In this document: piece by piece, positions 10,601 to 23,254 of the stretch | Numbering within the stretch: the first letter of the stretch is position 1 | Layout: the number at the start of each line of letters is the position of its first letter | From: Strigamia acuminata | Taxonomy: Eukaryota > Arthropoda > Chilopoda > Geophilomorpha > Linotaeniidae | Direction: 5' to 3' | NCBI GenBank assembly: GCA_949358305.1 | Contig: OX442315.1 | Coordinates: forward strand, 310,001 to 374,000 | DNA: 64,000 nt | Translations under genes and position numbers: made by a program | The notes under the pieces: generated by a model | What the model was told of the DNA's origin: nothing | Database searches by the model: none | The model's input: only the letters and a program-made list of their open reading frames with translations

Positions 10601-13600
10601 CCCCTACCTCAAACATATTGCAATATAAAACTAAACATTCGTACACAACGCATTGTTCCCCGCACATTACCGTACTTACTAATGTTTCCATCGTCAATTT
10701 GAGCACAATTCAAATGTAAATCTTCCCGAGGGAAATTTTTTTCATCCATTTATCACGAAATGTTAAATTAGATTTGTTCTTTCCAGGCGTCTTAGCACAT
10801 TTCAACACAAATACTGTCATGTTTTTATCAACTAATTGCAACAGAATGGTGAGCAATAAAATGTTTTTATTTAGCGGCAGCAGCAGCAGCAGCACTCAAT
10901 TTAGTGCACTTGACCTTTAATTTAATTAAAATTGTCGATTTTTGTTTAATTGAAGCAACAGATGTCTGAAATTAGCTTCTGCGCACTTTTAACTAAACTG
11001 TATTATTTATGTAGAGAGATGAAGCATTTATTGGAGGGAAAAAAGCTCTTCTTTAATGGGAACAATTAAAATTCCTCTTCGCAGTCCCCCGGGAAGTAAT
11101 CGATGAAAGCCGAACGAGTTTTAATCAAATATTGAGTGCTCGAAAAAAAATAAAAAAAGAAATCTGTTTGAACAAACGTGTCTAAATCTAGTCATATTCA
11201 TTTTGACATGTGCAACAGTGTTCCGCATGCTTTTTTTATTTCATTAAAAAGTATTCGGCTCGGCGGTTGCAATTGACGAAAACACCAATAAGCAGTTTCT
11301 TTAAAAATGGCAAATTCTTTTCCGTTTGCGAGCAACTACCGCATTGTTTCTTAATAATGACATCCCTCCGGACCAGCAGAATAAGGATGGGTGGGCTGCT
11401 CTGCTCTACACTGCTGCACGTAACGGCAAACATGACAACAAAACTCTTCCGTTGCTTCTTGTTGCGTGGCTATCCTGGTCACGGCACCAAAATGTGGCGG
11501 ACGGTCGCCTTGTCCCGGTCAAGAAGAAGTGGGGTTGGGTTAGCCGTACCAATTGCCATTAAACTGCCATTATGCACCAAAGGGTTTCACTTTCAGTTTA
11601 ATTTGCACGTTTGCCTACTGATTAAATTGCTCGTTCACATTTCACAGTCTGCTGATTCGTGATATGTAAAGCACAGATTTCTAGATATTGTTTCGTCAAA
11701 CACATAAAGTTGTATTGTTTCAATGCATCCTCTTTCAAATTTCTCTAAACCAAAATTTAAAATTCCGTATTCTCAACAAGACTACCTGACCTGAATACTC
11801 CGTTGAATGGTTGATTTAAAAAATAAAAAAAATCAATATCCACTGGAGTGTTTAACCCCATTGGTCAAATCTCGACCTTTTTCTATGTTAATTGTTGTTA
11901 ATAAATCCAGTTACGTTAATTCCGCAACAAGAATGGCTGCTTCTCTTCTTTGACATCGTGATCGCAATCTTCAACAATCGATGTTGCGAGGAAAGAAGAG
12001 AAAAGACGCCGAGTAAATATTCAATTCGTTCGGGTTCAGTTCCCCAGTTCCCTCAATCACTTGACATTTCAACATACCCTATTATTATTGTTTTATCCGC
12101 TTTAAAATAAAAAAATTGAATATCTCTTTTCTCTCGGCATATTCTTTTTTCCTTCCCCCCCCCTCCCCCGAACAAATGCAACGATACAAGCTTTATAATT
12201 GTCATTAGAGTGCTATACGTGCTAGCTAAACACATTAAATGAGTCGTATACGAAAAATGGGAACCCGAGTCACGTAAGTCAGTATACAGCACAAAATTCC
12301 ATCATTCTATTTTGTGTATATCGGACACGACAGCCATAACCGGAGGTCAAGCACCATTTTGTAAAACGGGGTTGAAGTACACTACTAAACTCTATTCCAA
12401 AAAGTACTTGAAATACTCCAATTGGTTGGGAGATTCACATTGTGGTAATCCCAAATTACTACTAATAAAGGAAAATCCTTAAATCTAATAATTTTGTATG
12501 AGTCTAATTTGAGTACCAAAAGAGTTGCAGAATTATCCAGGCACAACAGGATGTAGCCCCTATCTTGTGTGGGAAACAGATAAGATCCAGGGACTACAGG
12601 ATGTGCTACATCCTGTTAGCAGTGAGAGGAGCTGCTAAGAACTCAGTCTGAAATCAAACCTGAACCTGAAAACACCTCCTGAAAAACACACTTGAAAACA
12701 CATTGAAATTCTTGTTTGTTATGGGAGAAACTTCACTTTGGACTCTGGACTCACTTCTGAAATAGCACAGCTAGCTATTTCAGGAAATAGCACAGCTAGC
12801 TATTTCAAGAAATAGCACAGCTAGCTATTTCAGGAAACACAATTGGTAATTCTCTTCCCAACAAGAAGAGAGGGATCACACTCTTCTCCAAGTAAAAGTC
12901 GGCCAACACTCTTAGCCTAAAAGAGTCACGAATCTTCAGTTCGCCACGGCTAGAACGCTCGTCCAACGCCGCAGTAAACGCTGGACCGAGGGAGGAAGAT
13001 TCAACACGCTGCCCACTGTAAGACGTTCTAATTCACGGGAAATCCCGTTAAAGACAGCGGAGTTCCGCTTACAGTTTGTAACCGCTCGTATGAGTGGTAG
13101 AATCCCGCTGCAACCAATTCCCGAGGCCCGAGACGAAGCCACAGACGAGACGCAACTACAACCCGCCTATCTCGAGTTGATCGCCGCTCCGACTGAGCCG
13201 CAGACCGTAACGAGGACAGAAGCGAGGCTGGACTTCAAGTTTGACGTCCAAGCAAACTCCGTCACCCACGCCGAGCGACTAGACGCAATAAGAAGATTCC
13301 GGACCGAATCCATTATCTTCATTGCCTCCGTATTTTTCCTTATTTCACTTTTCCTAGTAATAGTATATTTTGTCTTTCGTGAATATATTAATTAACGTTC
13401 TATTTTGCTATGTTCTCAAAGTCTGGAAAACCCAGCATTGTAAACTATTATTTTATTATGATATTGTAAAGTAATTTCGAGCAGAAATTACTTCCATTTC
13501 AGAGAAAAGTATTTTATTAAAGTCAGAGTTAAATTATAAAAGTTAGTAATTATTTTTAGTATTTGTGTAAGTCTTTTTAAAAGCAATCTTAACGAGCTTT

Positions 13601-16600
13601 AGGTGTTACCAATTTAATTGAGTAACATTTCAGGTTCGTTACAACATTGCGGATGACTACAATCACTACTGCATCATTTTATGTCATAAAATAATGTTTA
13701 CAAAGTTCCATAGTTCTATGCGTATTGCATTTGCACAAAAGCTCTCTTTCGTTCTTTCAATCCATCCTATCGATGCATATATTCGATATCCGAAAGAAAA
13801 AGAAAAAGAAAAAGAAGGAAACGAGCGAGTTTTTTGCCACTTACTATAGCTTTTTACCGGCCTTGTGGTTAGGATAAAAAGTCATTATGCTGCAGTTTTG
13901 TAATTTTCTGTGTGCTCGGAGTGACTTGCCTATAGCACTACTGCCACGAGTTTCATTGCCAATTTCTACATTTAATGGGCCCGGAATGAATTTTTGTTCT
14001 CACAAGAAAAGTCAGTCTTTACACCTTGGCGTGTTTTTACTAAATACAGAGTAAATGTATTTGCTAAATGTTATTTGTATCCTTTTTCTTAGGGTGTTGC
14101 CGAGGTGTTTGGCAGTGAAGTGAGATTAGGCCGCTCTTTTCTTTTGTGCGCTGAAAATGGAAAAGATTTTCTTAGCTCGTTGTTTACTCGCTCGCTCTCA
14201 GCATGTCAAAGAGATGGCCTCCACAGCTTTCCTTTTCGAGTTTCAATAGTAAAAAAAACCAATACAAATCCTAAATCCAACCGAGAATTTCTCCGACAAC
14301 TGATTAATAGAAACAATGATCGTTCTAATCCAATTAAAAAAGCAATTAAAAAACTTTCAACAAGTAGCACTGCCAGAACAAGATAACCCAGTGCAGAAAA
14401 TATAAAAAAATAATAAAAGAATTCTTGCACAATTTCCAATAATATTGCAGGAAATTAACTACAAGCAAGCAGCTATCTTGATCAGATCTTGGCAACATGA
14501 TTACACACCACTATTAATCAAGTCCCATCATAAATGAGCGCAGCAACTCGTCAAAAACAGACAATCCATCGATTTTTTTCTAGTTTTTGTCGGCTTCGAG
14601 TGTTGTATTATTGTCATCTTTTTGAAAATCAAATTGAAAAACGATAAAACAATTCTTAGTTCAACACCTCGAAGCCCCGCTAGGCAGGAGCGAGCTAACT
14701 ATTTCATTTTCCTCTCACAAACTCTCTTGCCAATTATCCAGCAAAGAAAAAAAAATTGAAGATTTAGAAGAAGAAAGAAAGAGGAAAATCTGATGATTTT
14801 TGTCTCGCGCTTTCGCTTTCACAAGCGAGAAAAGAAGAGAAAAAAAGATTTCTAGCGTGTGATCAATTTTTGTGAAAATAAGAAATCCCAGCTTTTTTTC
14901 TTGTGACAATAAAGATATAGGTTAAGTAAATAAGGTTAGCGTAGATATTTAACTCGATAAATGTAAAATACTTTAATGAAAATTCCAAATAAAGTTTAAA
15001 TAATGGCTTTTTAGGTAATTGTGGCGCCTGCAAACTCATTTAGGCCGTTAAAATGTCACGCTGGGATAAATAAAAGGTTAGAGTGGGTGAGTCAGCAAAC
15101 TTAACACCTTATCTTGTTATGAGTGCAATGTAATTTACGATGGACCACAAAGCTTCAATTATTATAAATTCAAGGAATGCTGCATTCACGATTACACTGG
15201 ACAAGGAGAAATGTTCACGCTACAGTCTAGTCCTAAATGCATTGTGGTGTGTTCTATGCTTGGATTGTATAGATGAGAAGTGGATGTAGTTGGATGGAAT
15301 TGGACACGAGGCAGTTGTTGTAAGAATATCTGCATGAATGGACTTTATTTGCATAAAAGTACAGGTGGCGCTGTACGCGATCTCGTAACGTCACGAGAAC
15401 GCGACGTGCATGACGTGCGTCACAATTAAACAATGAAAGGAATGTACAGAATTGGAGTGCGAAACACTCCACATTGCTTTTTTGGTTAATATTTAATAAT
15501 AACAACAATCAATCAGTTCATCATTCCTAATCTATACACACAAAGATTGAACCTTTAAATCACTGCAAATCCTCGCAATAACCTGTTAAAAGTTCATCAA
15601 AAACTCTGCAGCTGTCCGCTTTGATTGAAATGATAAAAGTAGGATTAACATTTGTTATTTTGAAAATTAAAATAAATGGACGAGATAATTGACTCGTAAT
15701 CCACTTCATTCCTTCATTACATACTTAAAGTTATTATACAATGAATTATTGCATTACATTTGCTGTAAATAGCAAAAAAAACCAGAATAATATAATAATA
15801 TTATATAGTGAAATAAAAACAAAATCGGAGACATATTGATCCAGAATAAAATGAAAACAGTGCACTTAACATTCTGTTTTCGTACATGTACATTCTGCTC
15901 CAACAATACAAAGCGGATTCAGATAAAAGCCGATTTAGCTCTCGAGAAATTGTTAATGTCATCCAACGCCGCCTCTTTTGACAGCATTCTAACCCCTTAA
16001 TTAAAATAAATATCCGAGCTTATCTCATCTTCAAATCCCTCATGTTTAATACACCAAATAAATTACGCTGCCCGCTATAACAGTCTGGGAAATGTTTTAT
16101 TTTAAACTTTCATCCTTTCGTAAAACACACATTTCCAGTGAATTCCAGCACACTTGTATCAAGTACAGCACACATCTCATCTCATCTCCACTTTAATATT
16201 ATTACAATACAGTTGACCCATTGGTTGTCCAGATAACTAAGTCAAGAGACTATCTCTCCCTTTTTCTTGAAAAGAAGAAAGCCAATCTCGAAAGGTAAAG
16301 GTGAGTTCTTCTCAAGATGGCTCGAGAATTTTGAGTGACCAGTGTGTAGCTGCTCTATCTCTATCTCTATCTCAAATGCCTGTGCTTCCTTCTGGCTCCC
16401 CAATCGCCAAACCACAGTAACATAAACCCAGTGGCGCATTTCAATACAAAAATTACCAAAATTAACTTACCGGTATTAATACTACAGAAATTTATAGATT
16501 TAGGGGCTTCAAGTGGTATAATAAACGGTATAATAAGTTAACTGCGCTGGCTTCGATCCAACTATACTCTTGTCAAAGCCAAGAGGAGCCTAACTCCCAT

Positions 16601-19600
16601 TAGCCGAGCCTTTTCACTTGTGTAGTGACACAAAAAAAGGAGCCAAACACTAGAATTGTTATTGAGGCGAAACAATCGATCAAAAATTCAAACGTTGGTT
16701 GCTTTTCTGGCAAAGCAACCAATAAACTGAACACATTTTATTCGAAAATACAATTAAAAGTATGTCATTTTAATCATCATAACACTCACAGAAATTAAAT
16801 AAATATGAAATTACTTTACCTGGTGGCAGTACACAGTCTACAGTTAGTAGATATTTGATTAGGCCAATGGGAGTTAGGCTCCTCTTGGCTTTGACAAGAG
16901 TATACAAGCTTGCACTTGAGCTTACGGTCTTTTGGATTACCATAGAATAAAAGCACAAGTGAAAGAAGCGCTCCGCCTTGAATATTTTCATCCCACTTTA
17001 ATCGGCTTACGAAAAAACTCCCTTGGCTATTGGTCTATGCGTATACTCTTTCCACATTCAAGAGGAGCCCTGGAAGCTTGGCTCCCATTGGCCTAATCTG
17101 ATTACTCAGAACTGCAGTTGAACTACTGCTACGAGGAAAAGTAGTTCCCTGTGATTTTTAGTGTTTTCCAGAATAATAATGTATAAATAATAATAATAAT
17201 TATTATAATAATAATAGAAATAAAATATGTTTTCTAGTTTTGAAATAAAGTTTTATGTTGTTTTTAATTAAAATGCAATTTCCAAACAATAGGAAATTGA
17301 TTGCAATGTCTGTACTTCTATTTATATCTGTACGTCTGTTTCATGCATTTCTGGTGTTTTGGTTCTTTTTTCTGTATCAATACACAAGTGAAATGGCTCG
17401 GCCAATGGGAGCCAAGCTTCCAGGGCTCCTCTTGAATCTGGAAAGAGTATAGCTCACTTGTCAGCGGTGTGGCCACAAATGAACAATAGACATACAGTCC
17501 GTCCATTCACCACACAACGCTTAGCTAATACTGTAGCTACGGGACTTCGCATCCGCCATTTTTGTGTGCATTTTGACAACAGCTGGCACCACAATCACCA
17601 AACAAGATTGTTTTATTTTTAAACAATGAAAAACTACCACTATGAAGTCCTACGATTGATCGTCCGAAGTGCACCTAACCACCACAGAATTATATTGTGT
17701 AACAATGATACCATCTCAAAAAAGATTGATAATAAATCCAATTTCGTTGATCATCTCGAGTAAATCTCATTCTACAGACCAAAAAACTCGATGAATGGGT
17801 TTGAATGAAAGTGCACTTTCTGCCTGCTCAACCAGAAATGAATTGCTGAACGTGCGTCATTTCTCTCTGGGTTTTTACAACATTTTAATGGAAAAACATG
17901 ACCTGCAGTTGGAATTTACCATTAATTCTTTATATGGCTAAAAACTGCAGTTGAGATATTTATTATTCCTTCATTTATTTATTTATTTATTAATGTCACT
18001 CCCAAGGAGTAAAGGTTACAGGAAAATTAGACATTCATTTGTTCATTAAGATTAAACGAGTGGAGGCGTCCGTGGAGGTGCCTACAGTGGGAGATGCACT
18101 TTGAGGCCAAGCGGTCAAAGATGGTGGATCGTAAGTCGTCAGGTAAGTCGTTCCACACGGAGGTGCAGCCGTACGGGAACAAATTGGCCACGAATTTAGT
18201 GGTATGAATGTTGATTTCGAATCTTTCCTATCTTTGCCCTGAGATGAGAAATGAATAGGACCAGCTGTTTTGGCCTAAAGGTTTATTCTCTACTTCTCTA
18301 AACAAAGTAGATGCTTTATTGTCATGTAACCTGACCAACTGTCACTAGGGGAAAAAGAAGGAAACTGCATGCTGCTTTATACCTTGTATTTTTGTCAATA
18401 CAATGTACTTTTTCAATGCATTAAAACCTGCATTAATTCCTTGTGGTTTTAATACACCACAGAATCGGTGGCGTCAAAAGTTTCGGGTAGACGCATCCGA
18501 GTGATAATAACTAGCAATGATGGTTGATATTCCAAACGGCGTCCGCGATGGCCGAGAGGTCGAACAGGTGCAGGAGGTTAGTAAAGGTTAAGATCTTGTT
18601 TCTGTTGGCCGTAGGTGTAACGTGGAATCTGCGGGGGATTTTGAAAGCAATGCAGAGGACGAGATTGTGCTAAGTATCCCTGTGCGATTAATTTTTGGCG
18701 CGAATACGATTGCGATATTGGATTGTTGCGATATTTTTGCGATATATCGCATTTGCGATATAGGACTCCTAAAGGGGGGTCTTGTAGCGGTTTGTAGCGG
18801 AAGAGTTCCAGTAAGAGGAGGCATAAGTAAGTGTTGGGTAGATTTTCCCCTTTATGAATTTCGAGGTCTCGTATCGTAAAAGAACTTTGCTCAAGTGTTT
18901 AATTATCTCAAGAAAAGAAATCCATATTTGTGCATTTAACTCAAAAACTATTTCTGCATTTCTCATTTCCAACTACTTGTATTCCATTATTAAAATGTTG
19001 AAGAGCGTGTGAAAAACATTGGAGGTAATCGAATCGAGCACACGAGCAGTTTCATTGGGTTCGAGTTGGAGCCATGTGATTTGAGGCAACAGGTGACACG
19101 TGACAGGCGTCTCACACCAAGCAATAACTCGTGTCCTCGCTCCACTTCCTCTTCAATTCAAATAAACAACCTTGCTATTGTAAATATTGGAATATCCTAA
19201 TATTACAATATTCTAATATTCAGTTGCCAGTAATTTTCCTTTACTCCCCCGCCATTTAAGGCTTAAATTACAAATCACCATCTTGATTAACCTGCACTAG
19301 GAAAAATATAGGGTGTAAGGTGTAAAGTTACACTTTGATAGGTGTAAAACACTTGTCCCTATACAGACTCATTTTTTTGGTTAAATTACACCATTGAGGT
19401 GTAATGAACATAAAGTGTAAATATTACACCTTATTGCGTTTACACCTTGTGGGTGTCATGGTACACCCTCAGGTGTAAACTTACTCCTTGAAACCATTTT
19501 CAAAAAAGGTGTAAGTAGATTCCATTATGTAGTAATATTACACCTTTAAAGTGTTGATTAACAGGTGTGAATAAACTCTATTATGGAGTAGAATAAGACC

Positions 19601-20192
19601 TTTGAGGTGTTAGACAACAAGTGTAAATTTGTCCCACTATGGAGTAGTACCACACCCATATCAATTCAACCTCCCAGTTACATCTTGCAACAACTACAGT
19701 ATATGCACCTTTTAGAAAAATTAGACCTTTTTACCAGAAGGTGTAACTCTGCCATATTACACCACTTTTACTCCATTTTCATTCACTCCTCCCTGTTACA
19801 CTCTTTAACACCTTTTTAGGTGTTAAAAAATTTAAAAGGTGTATTTGATGCTTTTACACCTTTTTACACCTATTATTTCCTACTTTTCCAGAAGTGCGAT
19901 ACAAAATTTGCAACCAAAAATTTTAAATTTCCACTTTTACGAGCAATTACTCGGCTATGAACTATGACCCGAGTACGTAGGCTGGCCAATTTAATGATGT
20001 AAAAAGTAATGAAATGAGTGCTAATTATTTGATTACCTTCTTATCGCACCGTCTGACGGCATCGTGAACTCTCCACGTGAGTTCTGGGCCTGCGCTGCCC
20101 ACCAATTTGCCAACATCATAGTGCTGCAAGATGGGGTTGGAATCCAAAGGCCCGTGAGGACTTTGCGGCGCGGGTTTGAATTTGGCGAACAT
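7678..20192 (-). CDS. SCYL2: SCYL2-like pseudokinase, N-terminal four exons (partial)
   Basis: Four minus-strand exons join in phase: 20192-20037, 9808-9648, 7933-7831 and 7722-7678, all GT-AG. They give 121 residues and then run off the left side. The ATG at 20192 has an in-frame TGA 15 bases upstream. Recognisable SCYL2 kinase-like blocks are YDVGKLVGSAGPELTW, then EASVFVFEKK, RLKHPKLLLVIHPVEES, LAFATEPVMASLANVL and KEIKYGILQ. SCYL2 proteins are catalytically impaired Scy1-family kinases that bind clathrin and act in endosome/Golgi traffic (family knowledge). The glycine loop reads GSAGPE, not a canonical GxGxxG, as expected for a pseudokinase. Intron 1 is 10.2 kb and holds several transposons plus a small opposite-strand ORF. 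The rest of the kinase and HEAT regions should lie left of the window, beyond the copia insertion. Confidence 0.85.
7934..9647 (-). other. SCYL2-like intron 2, no other gene seen
   Basis: This is AT-rich intron sequence. 8951-9182 has a short plus-strand open frame without motifs. Near 9466 there is a GATGAATAAATAAATAAAT run resembling a LINE-type 3' tail, but I see no LINE coding relic before it. Confidence 0.6.
9809..12540 (-). other. SCYL2-like intron 1, distal part
   Basis: Mostly unremarkable AT-rich sequence. The only coding-like stretch is the ankyrin-like fragment near 11330-11470. There are CAG/GCA runs near 10875-10892. Confidence 0.5.
11326..11562 (+). pseudogene. Ankyrin-repeat-like fragment (doubtful)
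   Basis: The frame contains NKDGWAALLYTAARNGKHD followed by a leucine run, which resembles the core of an ankyrin repeat (DGxTALHxAAxxGH). No second repeat is visible, and the later residues (WLSWSRHQN) do not fit. A possible acceptor (TTTGCGAG) precedes it. It could be one exon of an unannotated gene, a relic, or chance. Confidence 0.25.
12757..12835. repeat. Three tandem 25-bp palindromic units
   Basis: GAAATAGCACAGCTAGC plus TATTTC occurs three times in a row. Each unit is itself a hairpin (GAAATAGC pairs with GCTATTTC). Upstream, CAGGATGTAGC (about 12548) faces GCTACATCCTG (about 12606) as a second inverted repeat. Confidence 0.85.
13090..13395 (+). CDS. Hypothetical 101-aa single-pass membrane protein
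   Basis: An intronless frame begins MSGRIPLQPIPEARDE and ends with a strongly hydrophobic segment (about residues 73-95, IIFIASVFFLISLFLVIVYF) and a short tail FREYIN. The N-terminal 70 residues are polar and mixed in composition, with higher GC than the surroundings, which argues against a random AT-rich frame. It sits inside intron 1 of the SCYL2-like gene on the opposite strand. ATTAAA around 13517 could serve for polyadenylation. I recognise no family; it may instead be the remnant of a mobile element whose other parts are lost. Confidence 0.4.
   Translation: MSGRIPLQPIPEARDEATDETQLQPAYLELIAAPTEPQTVTRTEARLDFKFDVQANSVTHAERLDAIRRFRTESIIFIASVFFLISLFLVIVYFVFREYIN
13400..16560. other. Intron/intergenic DNA without recognisable gene
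   Basis: AT-rich, with a GAAAAA microsatellite near 13796-13816. Short frames at 14105-14439 and 15254-15508 show no motif. Nothing else is supported. Confidence 0.5.
16563..16904. mobile_element. TATACTCT foldback MITE, copy 1
   Basis: The left arm TATACTCTTGTCAAAGCC and the right arm (reverse complement) agree over about 45 bases, ending in CCCATTRGCC. Ends are consistent with a TA target duplication as in Tc1/mariner-type elements. No transposase is present. Confidence 0.85.
17042..17451. mobile_element. TATACTCT foldback MITE, copy 2 (inverted to copy 1)
   Basis: Arms begin TATACTCTTTCCA and end TATACTCTTTCCAGATTC in reverse complement. They share an arm-specific block (GAGGAGCCCTGGAAGCTTGG) absent from other copies. 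The interior matches copy 1 in the opposite orientation. Confidence 0.85.
17971..18230 (-). mobile_element. LINE 3' end (RT C-terminal tail plus AATAAA-type repeat tail)
   Basis: On the minus strand a frame from about 18230 to the stop at 18027 reads FPYGCTSVWNDLPDDLRS then CISHCRHLHGRLHSFN. This is the end of a non-LTR retrotransposon ORF2, related to the copy at 63704. A TAAATAAATAAATAAATG tail follows (17971-17994). It is 5'-truncated. Confidence 0.75.
18300..18460 (+). repeat. Dispersed repeat, copy 1 (second copy at 48050)
   Basis: CTTTATTGTC, then CTAGGGGAAAA, then GTCAATACAATGTACTTT appear in the same order and spacing as at 48055-48155. About 90 bases downstream of this copy is GATGGCCGAGAGGTC, resembling a tRNA A box; the other copy has GTCGCCGAGTGGTAAAGC in a similar place. 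It may be a SINE-like family. Confidence 0.55.
19300..19870. repeat. Cluster of GGTGTAA/TTACACC words
   Basis: GGTGTAA or its complement TTACACC, with variants, recurs roughly every 15-40 bases over 570 bp. Units share a loose 'ggtgtaa...ttactcc' pattern. No coding frame or terminal repeat is clear. Confidence 0.75.
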
Positions 20193-20326
20193 CTCACGTG
20201 GCCCTCATGCACGCCTCAGTAAACTTTATCCTATGATCCATTCAACACCAACTGCAAAACAGAAAAAGAAAAAAGTTTTCAATCTCTTCCAATCATCAAA
20301 GTCCACACAACTGCTTTTCGTTCTTA

Positions 20327-20693
20327 TGCTGGGCGCACACATACCGCAATTTCGCATCGCGTCGCGATGTCGCAAGCGAAATCGCCCTGTGAATCGCGGG
20401 CAATGCGACACACATGTAGCTATTCCAGCTTTGCGATTTCAAGGTTATGATGTCATTTCTGATCCGAAAAATGGCTCCTACTGAATTGGTTGAAAATGTT
20501 GATGAAATTACTACATTTCACACAGCTCATGGATTGGCTGCGACATGAATCGCGGGCGAAAAAGTACTTGTCCCAAGTACTATTTTCAAAAGTACATTTT
20601 TAACCAATGCGAAGGAAATGACATCATCTGCGCATGCGCAATGGCAACGCAATTGTGTCGCGATGCAAAATCGCGGTATTTGTGCGCCCAGCA
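20327..20693. mobile_element. PIF/Harbinger-like MITE with TTA target duplication
   Basis: Ends TGCTGGGCGCACA and TGTGCGCCCAGCA are perfect inverted repeats, continuing imperfectly into CGCATCGCG. Both sides carry TTA (20324-20326 and 20694-20696), the target duplication typical of PIF/Harbinger. It lies 135 bp upstream of the SCYL2-like start codon. Confidence 0.85.
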
Positions 20694-20699
20694 TTAGAG

Positions 20700-22770
20700 A
20701 AACATCTTTTTCCTATTTATTAAACACTCACCCTCGTCGCCAAATATATTATTCTTACATTGTTGCTCAAGAGCTTTGTCCCAAACATGCACTACTTAGA
20801 ATTGTTTTATTCTCTGTTTCGACAATAACATTTCGATCACACAATATGTCTAATTTATATCTAAATGTAAGCTTACTAGTACAGTTGTTGCACTTGGGTT
20901 GGAAAATGAAAATATGCAAGATTTAAATTATTGCCACGTATGATTTCCATCTAGTTTATGAGAACAATAGCTATTCTATTGTTTTAAACAATGAAAATGT
21001 ATTCTAAGCAACGAGAATGTTTTTAAATAATGAAAATATTATGCAACAAAGTAAAAACAACATCGCAGCGAAAACTACACGTTGTGTATTGTTTTCCTTT
21101 CCTTTGTTTTGACCTTATTATCAACAAGAGAAATAAAAGAAACAATTGTCCCACTTGTAGCTTTAAATTGACGTGAGCGTCGTTTCAATTTTGAATAGTG
21201 CAGGTGCAGAGAAAGCGCTTCAATTAGATCGGAGCGTGTTTGCGGTGGAGCGAGATAGGCTCGATGCTATACATCAAAATATAAGTTATCAATAGCCGTA
21301 TACGTGCAATATTGCACTATCACACTAAAATGTGAAATATGAGACGCGTGAACATTGGTGTTCGGGGATCTTATTCGATCCAGGCACTAACAAGTAAGCA
21401 GCTTCAATTTAAGCTTTAAATGCTGGCAACATTACAAATTTACCAAACAGCGCGCAGGATCAATAACTCTAAGAAAAAGCAATTTTACATTTTTTTACCC
21501 ACATCAAAGTGAAAGTCACAAAGCCTGTAAAGGCTGTAAAGCCGGTCACACAATTAGATCATTCAATTTCCCCTCAATCCTCAATAAAAACTAAAATAAA
21601 AATAAACTTTCAAACTACTCTCAATTGAGTGCCTACCTCTAGTGAATAAATGATTGCTAAACAACTCTTTAATACCACTTTACATGACGGCCAAGCAATA
21701 AGTGCCTAGTGTCATTACTCAATTGCAGCAGGTGCTTTTCCCTTACACACCTTCAGCCTGCTAAATCACTCACAACAAAATCTATATTTCGCTCATACTC
21801 CGGCTACCGGCTCAAATAACTTATTTCTCAAAGCATTCTTTTTAGAATTATTGCCAAAACATTTCTTATCTCATCCCTAGCAATGCAAATCAAAAGGCTT
21901 TGACTTTATTCACCTTTTCTGTATGGAAAGACACATGTAAACCCTTATTTGGAAAAAAGCCATTCGACAAAACTTCTTCGATGAAACTAAATAGACCTTA
22001 TGATACAAAGCTTATCTAGAGCATCTGGCAAAACATAAGTGAATTATGCGAGTGAATTTGACACAATGAAAAGAGAGAGCAGTGCACATTTAACTAACCC
22101 AATTTCCAAATGGAAGAGAGGAAATAAAGTAACATCTATCAAAGTTCTCTCTGCTGGTTTGCACTCCACAACAAATAGGTTAATGGCAAACCACCTTAAT
22201 TGTTATACCATTTGCAATTACCAGCTTCTTAAGCAGATGAAATCAAGTAAATTGGTCTGGTTTTGATGATTAAGCAAAATAAAATATTAATAAGCATATT
22301 CTTATGTATGTATGCAATTAAAACTCAAGTGCTCCACAAACAGCATTTTCATTCTTAAAATTAGTCATAATTGCAGGAGAAAACCTCAAAAAAGCAAAAA
22401 ATAAATAAAAAATAAAGTAATAAAAGAAAAGAATGGGTACCTAACTCCCCGTCTTTAGTGGTTTGTGCTTTGCATATTAAACAAGCCGTTGACAGGAATA
22501 AGAGTTTGCTGACTTGCAAATCCTTACATAACATGAAAAAATTCAAACCTTAAATATGAAAAGCGTAGTAATTGCATTTATATAACGCCACTTGAATTCA
22601 TTATGACATATTAAGCCCAACTGTAAATCAATAGTGTCGTTTGTGTTCTCTATCTTTGTTTTTGCATTGGACACGTCCATTGACAAGAGAAAATGCTTTG
22701 TTTGAAAATGCGTATTGACATTCATTGACGTTCATAACATTTAGGACACGTAGCAAATGCAGTGCAGTAC
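20700..22770. other. Intergenic, no feature recognised
   Basis: AT-rich DNA upstream of the SCYL2-like gene. Short open frames have no motifs, and I see no repeat. Confidence 0.5.
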
Positions 22771-22773
22771 TAC

Positions 22774-23208
22774 TATACTCTTGTTCGACTCAAGAGAGTG
22801 TCCTTCTCCCAATGGCCGAGCCGTATCACTGGTGTAGTGATCCAAAAATGTAGACCCAAACACCAGAAATGCATTCCAATGTGCAGACATTTTGTTTGTT
22901 ATTCCAGAAAAAGCATCCAATAAATAATTCAAAAATTGTGTTCGGTCCAGACCAAAAAACCGATAAACAGAACAAAAATGAGTTTTTGATTTACTAGTAT
23001 ATGTTCATATAACTTTATTTCTTCAAAGGAAGTAACATTTATGGATACAAATAATCGAAATTATATTAACCTAAATGGTTATAGCAATCACAAATGATAA
23101 TAAAAATAAAAACTACTTCTCCTAGTGGTAGTAATACAAACTTGAGGTAGGAGTAATGCGGATCGGCCAATGGGAGAAGGGCACCCTCTTGAGTCGAACA
23201 AGAGTATA
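22774..23208. mobile_element. TATACTCT foldback MITE, copy 3
   Basis: Arms begin TATACTCTTGTTCGACTC and match each other in reverse complement over about 50 bases, ending CCGAGCC-like. The inverted match extends outward through TACTAC. Confidence 0.85.
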
Positions 23209-23254
23209 GTAGTATGTGGTAGTGAAGAGCTTTCAGTTCATGTTTTGTTTCTCT

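Noticed and set aside
14206-14439. Hydrophobic 77-aa minus-strand frame
   Set aside because: Hydrophobicity follows from T-rich composition; no conserved motif or gene context.
18545-18620. tRNA-Leu/Ser-like gene
   Set aside because: Only an A-box-like word is present; no B box, anticodon arm or acceptor pairing could be fitted.
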